From contig NZ_CP016444.1 in assembly GCF_001742165.1 (NCBI RefSeq), positions 930,001-994,000 on the forward strand: 64,000 bases of DNA. Direction: 5' to 3'. Of the stretch, positions 56,542 through 64,000 are shown piece by piece. The position numbers and the translations under genes were made by a program. Below the pieces are notes generated by a model. The model saw only the letters and a list, made by a program, of their open reading frames with translations. It was not told the DNA's origin and searched no databases. This stretch comes from Burkholderia stabilis (lineage in GTDB: Bacteria > Pseudomonadota > Gammaproteobacteria > Burkholderiales > Burkholderiaceae). Each line of letters starts with the position of its first letter. The stretch's first letter is position 1.

Positions 56542-58761
56542 ATGCTTGGTGGTAAGACAGGGGCAGCGTCGGCGTTCTGGTTCGTCGGCGCGAGTTTCGG
56601 CGCGTCAAAGGATCAGACGGCTCGCTTCCTCGAAGAGGGCATATGGGAAGTCCATACGCCAACTAGCCGGGAATCTGCCGATGTCAACGCCATGCGTGTC
56701 GGGGACCGCATCGCCATCAAGGCAGCCTATGTCCGCAAGCGCAACCTGCCGTTCGACATCCGCGACCAGTCTGTTTCTGTCATGGGCATCAAGGCCATCG
56801 GGACCGTGATCAGCAATGAAGGAAACGGCTATCAGGTCGGTGTGCAATGGACCGCCGTTGAGCCGGTGCGAGAGTGGTTCTTCTACACTTACCGCCCGAC
56901 GATTTGGCGCGTGCTCCCTGACACTTGGAAAGCTGAAGCGCTGATCCGCTTCACCTTCGACAACGAACCGCAGGACTTTGAGCGCTTCTTGCAGTCGCCA
57001 TACTGGCGCGACCGCTATGGTGTTGGTGACGAGGCGCATCAACCCTTCCGCTGGACAGGCTTCTTCCAAGCCATCGCCGACGCTCTGCGCGCCTATCGGT
57101 CGAATCGCAGCGTGCTGGTAGCCGGCCTGCAAGACATCGCGAGCCGCGTTGATGTGTTGGACTATTTGAACAAGGATCGGCTCCCGGACAGCCAGAGAGG
57201 TTTCGTGCGCGATATCTGTCCGTTCACAGTAATGGGCAGCTTCAACCGGGGCATCACGGACATCAACCGCAAGCAACTGGCCGACGAGCTGGCCCGGTTC
57301 CTTGGCGTATCCGAGCCGGTGCCTGCGTCGTTCGAAGGGGTACCGCTACTGAACAACCTCAAGTCCTGGTATTTTCCTTTCGAAGACGAGCGCCCAGTCG
57401 AGCAGATCGATCAGCTTTGGGACGTGTTCGCTGCGGCCATCGACTATGCGGAGTCTGACGACGACACTGGGCGCGAGCGTTTCGCCAAAGCGTTCGACCA
57501 AGTCAACGGCAAACCAGGCGTTGGCTGGAACCTCACGATGGGCCTTTTCTGGATTCGTCCATGGTCGTTTCCTACACTGGACGGCAATTCGCGTCGCCTG
57601 ATCCGGGAAAAGCTGCTCGCCGAGATCAGCACCAGTGGGCCAAATCACCGCTGCAGCGCCACCGACTATCTCGCGCTGATCGATACTCTGGAACGGCGCT
57701 TCCAGGAACCGGACTACGCCGTACATTCGTTCCCCGATCTATCTCAACAGGCTTGGGTCTATCAACCGGCCGGTGGAGGGCCGCGAGGCATCAGAGAGGA
57801 CGCTGATGGCGAGGGTAACGAAGGAGCCGACGTGATCTCAGAATCCCTCGTTCCGGACCGGCCGATTGTGCCGTATGCCGTCGACGACATTTTCAGGGAA
57901 GGCTGCTTCGTCGAACGGGCGACGGTAGAGCGCCTGCTCCAGAGGCTCGAGCAGAAAAAGAACCTCGTCTTGCAGGGGCCGCCTGGTACCGGCAAGACTT
58001 GGCTCGCCAGGCGTCTCGCGTTTGCGCTGATTGGCGAGAAGAACGACAGCAGAGTTCGACGCGTGCAGTTCCACCCCAATCTCTCCTATGAAGATTTCGT
58101 GCGGGGCTGGCGACCCACCGGCGACGGCAAACTTGCGCTGGTGGAAGGTGTATTCATGGAAGCGGCCCATGCCGCTCTGCGCGCGCCGGATCAAAAATTC
58201 GTCGTCGTCATCGAGGAAATCAATCGCGGCAATCCGGCACAGATCTTCGGCGAATTGTTGACCCTGCTCGAAGCCGGCAAGCGGACGCCAAATGAAGCCA
58301 TCGAACTCTGCTATCCAGACGCGGATGGCAAGCGCCGCCCAGTGCATATTCCTGACAACCTCTACGTCATCGGCACGATGAATTTGGCCGACCGCTCGCT
58401 CGCACTGGTCGACATGGCGCTGCGCCGCCGCTTCGCGTTCGCCGAACTTGAACCCCAGCTTGGCCCGGTATGGCGGCAATGGGTCACCAGGCAAGTGAAG
58501 ATGGATGTATCGCTTGCTGGCGCCATCGAGTTGCGCTTCGAAGCGCTCAATCGCACCATTGCAAATGACCCGAGGCTCGGCGAGCATTTTCGCCTGGGAC
58601 ATAGCTATGTGACGCCAACGGAAGTGCTCGAAGCCGGTTCCACACGCCAATGGTTCATTGACGTGGTCGACACTGAGATTCGTCCGTTGCTGGACGAATA
58701 TTGGTTCGACACACCGGACGAAGCGCGCAAGGCGGTTGAGCAACTGTTACACGACTGGTGA
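56542..58761 (+). CDS. mcrB: McrB-like AAA+ GTPase of a type IV (McrBC) restriction system, with EVE-like N-terminus
   Basis: From the ATG at 56542 (AAGGG upstream) the protein has about 739 residues; a GTG at 56506 is possible. The start AFWFVGASFGASKDQTARFL, then VGDRIAIKAAYV, resembles an EVE/PUA-type reader of modified bases. A central helical domain follows. The AAA+ domain has Walker A GPPGTGKTWLARRL, Walker B VVVIEEINRGNPAQIFGELL and the McrB signature TMNLADRSLALVDMALRRRF, where E. coli McrB has NTAD for GTP. It cuts DNA with modified cytosines together with McrC. It overlaps the mcrC gene and lies beside element remnants. Confidence 0.88.
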   Translation: MLGGKTGAASAFWFVGASFGASKDQTARFLEEGIWEVHTPTSRESADVNAMRVGDRIAIKAAYVRKRNLPFDIRDQSVSVMGIKAIGTVISNEGNGYQVGVQWTAVEPVREWFFYTYRPTIWRVLPDTWKAEALIRFTFDNEPQDFERFLQSPYWRDRYGVGDEAHQPFRWTGFFQAIADALRAYRSNRSVLVAGLQDIASRVDVLDYLNKDRLPDSQRGFVRDICPFTVMGSFNRGITDINRKQLADELARFLGVSEPVPASFEGVPLLNNLKSWYFPFEDERPVEQIDQLWDVFAAAIDYAESDDDTGRERFAKAFDQVNGKPGVGWNLTMGLFWIRPWSFPTLDGNSRRLIREKLLAEISTSGPNHRCSATDYLALIDTLERRFQEPDYAVHSFPDLSQQAWVYQPAGGGPRGIREDADGEGNEGADVISESLVPDRPIVPYAVDDIFREGCFVERATVERLLQRLEQKKNLVLQGPPGTGKTWLARRLAFALIGEKNDSRVRRVQFHPNLSYEDFVRGWRPTGDGKLALVEGVFMEAAHAALRAPDQKFVVVIEEINRGNPAQIFGELLTLLEAGKRTPNEAIELCYPDADGKRRPVHIPDNLYVIGTMNLADRSLALVDMALRRRFAFAELEPQLGPVWRQWVTRQVKMDVSLAGAIELRFEALNRTIANDPRLGEHFRLGHSYVTPTEVLEAGSTRQWFIDVVDTEIRPLLDEYWFDTPDEARKAVEQLLHDW

Positions 58762-59894
58762 TGGCAACCGCGCCGGAAAGGGCTGACGGCGCCCCAGATG
58801 TAGCCAGCAGCGGGATGATAGGGCGCATTCCCGTACGCAACCTGTGGTTGTTGATGCTATACGCGTCCGATTTGTATCGCGCGCATGGGACAAGGTTTGT
58901 CGATATTGAAGACAATCCCGATGACCTAGCGGACCTCGTCGCCGAATTGCTAATCCACACGGTGGAACAACGACAACGCCGCCAACTCAATACAGGTTAT
59001 CGAGCCTACGAGGCGATACTGAACCGCGTGCGCGGCCGCATCGACGTGCTGACGACCGAGAGACAACAACTGCTTGCGCGCGGCAGCGTAGCGTGCCGCT
59101 TCGAGGTGCTGACGATCGACACCCCACGCAACCGTTACGTCCGCGGTGCGCTGGAGCATATCGCACGCAACGTCAGCCCCAGTCGCGCCCGCAGGTGTAT
59201 TGCGCTGGCGAACCATCTGAAGATGGCTGGCGTGTCAGGTGCGGTTCCTACGCGCGCACAAATGAGTACCGAGCATTTCTGCCGAAACGATCAGGACGAC
59301 CGCCTGATGGTGGACACCGCGAAGCTGGCCTTCGACCTCGCGCTGCCGACGGAAGCCGCCGGATCACGCGCGATGCCGATTCCTGATCGCGAGGCGACAT
59401 GGGTACGTAAGCTTTTCGAGAAAGCCGTCGGCGGCTTCTATCGGATCAATCTTGCGGAAGACAGCTGGCGCGTGAGAGCCGGCACTGTCCATCAATGGCG
59501 ACTGACGGGCAAGACCGAAGGTATCCACAATATCCTTCCGAAGATGGAGACCGATATCATGCTCGATCATGTCCCCACCCGGCGCCGCATCATTATCGAC
59601 ACCAAATTCACATCGATTGTCACAAAGAGCCGGTTTCGCGAGGAGGTGCTCAAGAGTGGTTACGTCTACCAGATGTACGCCTATATCTTCTCGCAAAAGG
59701 GGCGAGGAGATCCCCATGCCGACAGTGCGGCCGGTTTGCTGTTGCATCCATCGGTCCATGCCCATGTCGACGAGCTCGCCATCATCCAGGATCATGCCGT
59801 TCGCTTCGGCACCGTCGATCTGGCCGCGCATCCCAGAGCGATCAAGGCGCAACTGTTGCGCTTCGCCGACCCTGATGGATATGTCATTGCCTAG
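58761..59894 (+). CDS. mcrC: McrC-like nuclease subunit of the McrBC system
   Basis: The ATG at 58761 overlaps the mcrB stop (TGATG), giving 377 residues. The N-terminal part (GRIPVRNLWLLMLYASDLYR) fits the McrC/McrBC 5-methylcytosine restriction family. The C-terminal PD-(D/E)xK nuclease core is visible as METDIMLDH followed by RIIIDTKFTS, with the metal-binding Asp and the DxK pair. It partners McrB at the tip of its hexameric ring. No methyltransferase accompanies the pair, as expected for a type IV system. Confidence 0.88.
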   Translation: MATAPERADGAPDVASSGMIGRIPVRNLWLLMLYASDLYRAHGTRFVDIEDNPDDLADLVAELLIHTVEQRQRRQLNTGYRAYEAILNRVRGRIDVLTTERQQLLARGSVACRFEVLTIDTPRNRYVRGALEHIARNVSPSRARRCIALANHLKMAGVSGAVPTRAQMSTEHFCRNDQDDRLMVDTAKLAFDLALPTEAAGSRAMPIPDREATWVRKLFEKAVGGFYRINLAEDSWRVRAGTVHQWRLTGKTEGIHNILPKMETDIMLDHVPTRRRIIIDTKFTSIVTKSRFREEVLKSGYVYQMYAYIFSQKGRGDPHADSAAGLLLHPSVHAHVDELAIIQDHAVRFGTVDLAAHPRAIKAQLLRFADPDGYVIA

Positions 59895-60309
59895 TCGCAA
59901 CGTGCCCGCGCTTAAGCCGCACCGGCGGCTGCCTCAGTACGTACGCGCCGAGCGCAGTGTTCGGAATTCCCTTGTCCCTACGCTCGTTGCACACAGTCTG
60001 GGTTCGAGCTCCAACAGCGTCTATTCACCGCCGCTGGTCCAGCCCTGACCCATATGCCCCGAAAGGGGATGACGCCACCTTCGTTCGCATGGCGAATGGC
60101 AGCTTGCCGATAGGGACGGACGTCTGAACGTCCGGGCGACGACATGAGCCCATGAGCCAACGGCACCTTCTGGCCGAGCTGAGTCAGGCGATCTGACGCT
60201 GTCTGTGTGGTCTAGTCCAGCCTTATACATGTCTACAGCGACAGCAGAGCAGCGACCACCGAAATGTCTGGCGTGTCACATCTGTAGCCCGCCCGGCGAA
60301 CGTGCTCAT
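59895..60309. other. Gene-free stretch with one small hairpin
   Basis: About 415 bases between mcrC and the LysR gene carry no frame with family features. A short inverted repeat, GGACGT-CTGA-ACGTCC, at about 60117-60132 could form a hairpin. I see no RNA gene or terminal repeat. Confidence 0.35.
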
Positions 60310-61236
60310 TCACACTTGAACGTTCCATGCGGGCGGCGAACCGATTTGCTCGCAAAGGAATTCTGAAAGTGCTTTCACCTTTCTCGACCGTAGACGACCT
60401 TGAGGATACAGAAGGTGAATTTCGTGTGGCTCTGATTCGTCAGCCGGATCCCACTCTCTGAGCAGTGGTATGAGAAGCTGCTCCGAGAGAGTTTGTGTGC
60501 CATAGATCCAAGACGGAAAAAGAACGATTCCTCGCCCGTTGAGCGCTCCGTTCAAAAGTGCTTCGGCGTTATTGCTTTTGAAGTTTCCCGTTACATCGTG
60601 TGCGACTCGTTGTTGTGAGCCGGCGCTGCGGAAGTACCATCGCTGGTCCGCAAACTGCCCTTTGTAGAGCAGGCAATTGTGCGCTTGAAGATCGTTCGGA
60701 GAATTTGGATGGCCCATTTTGGTGAGATATGCTGGGCTGGCACAGAGGAGGTACTCCTGTGCTCCCAATGTCCGTGCAATCATTCCGGAGTCAGATAGCT
60801 TCCCAATGCGGAATGTGATGTCAGCGCGCTCTTGTACTGGATCGACGAACCTGTCTGTCAGGATCAGTTCCACGGAAATCGACGGATGCTTCTCCTGGAA
60901 CATTTCCAGCAAGGGAGCGACATACATCGTTCCAAGACTTACAGGTGCGTTCAGCCGGATTATTCCACTGAGCGGGGCATCCGCGCTCATCAAGCCATCG
61001 GCCGCGGCATCAATCATCTCCACTGCCGGCTGAATTTCCGCAAGGTATCGCGCGCCCGCTTCTGTCAGTGCAACCGCCCTTGTGTGGCGCAAAAGAAGTT
61101 GGTGACCAAGCTCTGCTTCAAGCGCTGCAATCTGTCGCGTCACCGTCGACTGGGGAATGCCGAACCGTCGCGCCGTCATGATGAAGCTGCCGCTCGTCGC
61201 AACATGAATGAAGCATCGTAACGTATTGATTTTCAT
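60310..61236 (-). CDS. LysR-family transcriptional regulator
   Basis: The 308-residue protein begins MKINTLRCFIHVATSGSFIM and TARRFGIPQSTVTRQIAALE, a LysR winged helix-turn-helix, and continues with a periplasmic-binding-like effector domain (LILTDRFVDPVQERADITFR). It is divergent from the Old Yellow Enzyme gene, so it probably controls it and possibly itself from the roughly 200-base AT-rich gap. The effector is unknown, perhaps an electrophilic enone, which is only a guess from the neighbour. Confidence 0.9.
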   Translation of the reverse strand: MKINTLRCFIHVATSGSFIMTARRFGIPQSTVTRQIAALEAELGHQLLLRHTRAVALTEAGARYLAEIQPAVEMIDAAADGLMSADAPLSGIIRLNAPVSLGTMYVAPLLEMFQEKHPSISVELILTDRFVDPVQERADITFRIGKLSDSGMIARTLGAQEYLLCASPAYLTKMGHPNSPNDLQAHNCLLYKGQFADQRWYFRSAGSQQRVAHDVTGNFKSNNAEALLNGALNGRGIVLFPSWIYGTQTLSEQLLIPLLREWDPADESEPHEIHLLYPQGRLRSRKVKALSEFLCEQIGSPPAWNVQV

Positions 61237-61443
61237 TGAGTTGCATAAATTGCATTATTGAAATCCTATTGTGCCATATTGTTGAATAAAGCATCGCCGC
61301 CTACGATGATGGCCAGTTGTCGACGCCCTTGTTCAGTAGGGTAAATCGGGTTTGACGATCTGCTGGTTGGAGATCGGTGCACCTTCATCGCACCTACGAC
61401 TTTGCACCCCGCGATCCGCGACTGCATTCATCTTGGAGAATTC

Positions 61444-62580
61444 ATGGCTAAGCTGTTCGAAACATTCAACCTGTCCGGCATCACTCTGCAAAATCGCGTC
61501 GTCATGGCGCCCATGACGCGCTCGCGCGCTTCGAGCGATATCGCGACCGAATCGATTGCCCTTTACTACACGCAACGAGCCACCGCAGGACTCATCGTGA
61601 GCGAAGGCACGCCCATTTCAAGAGAAGGCCAAGGATATCTTTTCATTCCTGGGATCTTTACCCGCGAGCAAATCGACGGCTGGCGACTGACGACCCAGTC
61701 GGTCCATGCCGTGGGCGGTCGCATCTTCGCGCAGATCTGGCATGTGGGGCGCGTGTCCCACCCTTCGATTCAAACGAATGATCAACCGCCTGTCAGCGCG
61801 AGCTCAAAAATTGCCGAAGGCGCAACTGCGTTTGGTTACGATCAGGACGGCCAGCCGGCATTTGTTCCGACCACCGTGCCACACCAGCTCTCAACGGAAG
61901 AAGTGCCGCGCGTTGTAGAGGATTTTGCGAATGCCGCGGCTAATGCGGTCGAAGCTGGGTTCGACGGGGTAGAGATTCACGGTGCTAATGGTTATCTCTT
62001 TGAGCAATTCCTGAACCCGAAAGTCAATGATCGCAGAGATCGCTATTCCGCCGATACAATGGAGAATCGCCTAAGATTCACTCTTGACGTGCTAGATGCT
62101 GTCGTCGCTAGGATCGGACGCGAGCGTGTCGGTATCCGTCTTTCACCCTATGGGCGGCTCTTCGATATGCGGCACTACGACGAAATTGATGAAACGTACA
62201 CTGCGCTGGTTGCAGCGCTGGGCGAGCGCGGCATTGCGTACGTTCACATTATGGATCAGTCCGGTTTCGCAGCGGCGGAAACGATTAAAATGGCCGGGGA
62301 GTCCGTCTCTGATCGTATTCAACAACTGCTCAAGGCTTTCCGCAAGACTCTGCCGGAGACTGCACTTATCCTCGCTGGCGGAATGACCAAAGAGCGCGCA
62401 GAAGCCCTTATCGCGGATGGAACGGTCGATCTCGCAGGATTCGGTCAGCCGTTTATCTCGAACCCCGATCTCGTAGCGCGATTGAAAAATGGGTGGGCAC
62501 TAACCGATCCTGATCGTTCCACGTACTATGGCGGCGATTCACGAGGTCTGATTGATTACTCTCCGTTCGTGGAGGCCTAG
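61444..62580 (+). CDS. Old Yellow Enzyme family alkene reductase (NemA-like)
   Basis: The ATG at 61444 after TTGGAG gives 378 residues. The FMN-dependent OYE signature is clear: LFETFNLSGITLQNRVVMAP with MTRSRA, AQIWHVGRVSHP, the substrate-binding pair in VEIHGANGYLFEQFLNPKVN (His-Ala-Asn form) and LILAGGMTKERAEALIADG. These enzymes use NAD(P)H to reduce activated alkenes, nitro-esters or maleimides. An upstream in-frame ATG at 61402 lacks a good binding site. Confidence 0.92.
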   Translation: MAKLFETFNLSGITLQNRVVMAPMTRSRASSDIATESIALYYTQRATAGLIVSEGTPISREGQGYLFIPGIFTREQIDGWRLTTQSVHAVGGRIFAQIWHVGRVSHPSIQTNDQPPVSASSKIAEGATAFGYDQDGQPAFVPTTVPHQLSTEEVPRVVEDFANAAANAVEAGFDGVEIHGANGYLFEQFLNPKVNDRRDRYSADTMENRLRFTLDVLDAVVARIGRERVGIRLSPYGRLFDMRHYDEIDETYTALVAALGERGIAYVHIMDQSGFAAAETIKMAGESVSDRIQQLLKAFRKTLPETALILAGGMTKERAEALIADGTVDLAGFGQPFISNPDLVARLKNGWALTDPDRSTYYGGDSRGLIDYSPFVEA

Positions 62581-62665
62581 CAGGCTGTTGAAGTATCGGT
62601 AGTAACGTCATCGCGGAATGACCCTGAAACGTTGAGGGAAGCCCCCACTTGCCCCTCAAGAGATC

Positions 62666-62986
62666 GTGCGCGGCGCCGACGCATTCACGGAAAGTTTGTT
62701 TTCCATGCGCAAGCCGGAAGACTTCGTTCCGAAGTCGCATCCGTTGCGTTCGATCCGTGTCATGGCCAACGAAGCACTGGCGAAGATGGATCGGTTTTTT
62801 GCCGGGATGTGCGATGCCAATATCAAGAGTGGGCGACCGAGCATCCCGCCGGAGAAGTTGCTGCGAGCCATGCTGATCCAGGTGCTCTATAGCATCCGTT
62901 CGGATGCGCCAACTGATGGAGCAGGTGCAACACAACCGGCTTTGTCAAGTTGGCGCCCGGAGGCGATCTGTGTAGTCAAAGAGTAG
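62666..62986 (+). pseudogene. IS5/IS1182-type transposase N-terminal remnant
   Basis: The frame starts RGADAFTESLFSMRKPEDFV, then PKSHPLRSIRVMANEALAKM and GRPSIPPEKLLRAMLIQVLY, the N-terminal domain of an IS5/IS1182-type transposase. After SIRS a one-base shift moves the continuation RQLMEQVQHNRL to another frame, and the DDE domain is absent. It lies directly after the Old Yellow Enzyme gene. Confidence 0.7.
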
Positions 62987-63092
62987 CTATCCCTATCAGA
63001 AAGATTTTTCAGCTGCGTCCGTAGTATTTACGAATCCCGGCCGTCCCTCAAAATGCTCCGGCGTTACGGTGGTATCGCAGCAATCGACTGGC

Positions 63093-64000
63093 TTACTCGA
63101 GCAATCGTGCCGCCTTGCCAGGCAGATCCACGTCGACACTGTCGCATGCCGGAGAAGACGTAGTGGGGTCATCGTATCGCTCGCTTTCTCTGACACAGTC
63201 GCGATTGACGTAGCGCGTCGCAGCGGCAAAGAGAATCGAGGAAACTACATAGAGCGTAAGACCGCACAAGATGGAGTAGCGCAATGATTGCTCGCCGAAA
63301 TGTGCGCGCATCGCGTCCGACAAGGCGCCAAGAATCAGGCTTCCGAGTCCGACGCCGATCAGATTGTTGATGAACAAAAAGCATGCAGAGGCGGTAGCGC
63401 GTGCTGGCGGAGGCGCGAGCAGTTGGATCGACGAGATGATCGGGCTAAACCAAACGTAGGACAGCGCGGCGGGAACGACGAACAACAGAAGCGCGACGAA
63501 TGCGGATGGCATCATCAATCCGGCGATATAGAACGGTACAGCCGCCGCCAACATAGCTGCGCCGACGCGGACATGCGCGGCCGGATTGTCGGGGCCGAAG
63601 CGGTCTCCGAGCCAGCCACCCAGCCACACGCCCAGCACACCGCTGACGAGGACGACAGTGCCATAGCCCATTGAGATAGTGGTGAGGCCCAGGCCGAAGG
63701 TTCGGCTGAAAAATGCCGGCAGCCAAAACACCAACCCGTAATTCATCAACGATGCGAGGGATGAACCGAACGCTAGAAACAGAAAGCTTGGCTTACGTAC
63801 AAGCAATGCCACGATCGCGCTGAGGCTCGGAGGGGCAGCAGTTTCGAGCGTGGACGTCCGCCCCTCGACGGCGCGCACAGGTTCGCGCACTAACACGCGA
63901 AATATTGGTGTCAACAGCAGTCCCGCCAACCCGACCACGATGAATGCGGTGCGCCAGTTGACGGCATTGGCGATCCAGCCCCCAAGCATGATGCCTGCGG
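63093..64000 (-). CDS. MFS transporter, N-terminus beyond the window edge
   Basis: The minus-strand frame is open to the window edge, giving the C-terminal part of an MFS carrier (about 300 residues, roughly eight membrane segments). It shows GGWIANAVNWRTAFIVVGLA, GVLGVWLGGWLGDRFGPDNP and a last segment near LTLYVVSSILFAAATRYVN. It resembles the Spinster/ACS-type branch. Its start and operon partners lie outside the window. Confidence 0.85.
   Translation of the reverse strand, partial: AGIMLGGWIANAVNWRTAFIVVGLAGLLLTPIFRVLVREPVRAVEGRTSTLETAAPPSLSAIVALLVRKPSFLFLAFGSSLASLMNYGLVFWLPAFFSRTFGLGLTTISMGYGTVVLVSGVLGVWLGGWLGDRFGPDNPAAHVRVGAAMLAAAVPFYIAGLMMPSAFVALLLFVVPAALSYVWFSPIISSIQLLAPPPARATASACFLFINNLIGVGLGSLILGALSDAMRAHFGEQSLRYSILCGLTLYVVSSILFAAATRYVNRDCVRESERYDDPTTSSPACDSVDVDLPGKAARLLE

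Overview
The window reads as accessory DNA of a Burkholderia-type betaproteobacterium. Coding density and GC are high. A 2-oxoglutarate dehydrogenase E1 and a DUF3563 small protein look Burkholderia-like. IS3, IS21, IS66 and IS5-type elements or remnants are present. No rRNA, tRNA or CRISPR array was seen.

Left part (1-12 kb): a cut-off AraC regulator diverges from an alpha/beta hydrolase. Then comes a minus-strand block (large LuxR-type ATPase regulator, acetyl-CoA hydrolase family protein, class III CoA-transferase, NAD-dependent epimerase) with a divergent esterase. A remnant of a sulfonate-binding protein and a TPR/glycosyltransferase-like protein follow.

Peptide-use locus (12-26.6 kb): a TonB-dependent receptor, two paralogous D-aminopeptidase-like S12 serine hydrolases, an M81 (MlrC-like) metallopeptidase, a dipeptide epimerase, an MFS carrier and a private TonB-ExbB-ExbD-ExbD set. 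The histidine kinase and the response regulator lie at separate divergent promoters. Those two promoters share a near-identical inverted repeat, with a weaker copy before the M81 gene. The enzyme set recalls microcystin catabolism (MlrB, MlrC, MlrD) without MlrA, and suggests import and dismantling of a peptide with D- or iso-linked residues.

Biosynthetic cluster (about 29.9-46.5 kb): AT-T protein, MbtH protein, C-A-T-TE NRPS, SHMT-like PLP enzyme, DHA2 exporter, GMC oxidoreductase and a SucA/OdhA paralogue, ending at a strong terminator. A convergent operon encodes a LuxR-type regulator, an amidase and a small monooxygenase. The TE nucleophile is Cys, the A-domain pocket looks Ser-like and an aldolase-type PLP enzyme is beside it. 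I infer an N-acylated beta-hydroxy-amino-acid product, possibly closed as a beta-lactone. A frameshifted penicillin-acylase gene and an IS3 orfA remnant sit at the left edge.

Right part (46.8-64 kb): DUF3563 protein, MocR regulator, threonine aldolase, a TolC fragment cut by an IS3-type deletion derivative (with target duplication), flavin reductase, an IS21 element inside an IS3 remnant, IS66 and tyrosine-recombinase remnants, an McrBC restriction pair, a LysR regulator with an Old Yellow Enzyme, an IS5-type remnant and a cut-off MFS gene.

Four frame breaks in otherwise good genes (TonB receptor, acylase, NRPS twice) are all one-base changes in G or C runs. They may be sequencing errors, phase variation or real decay; sequence alone cannot decide.
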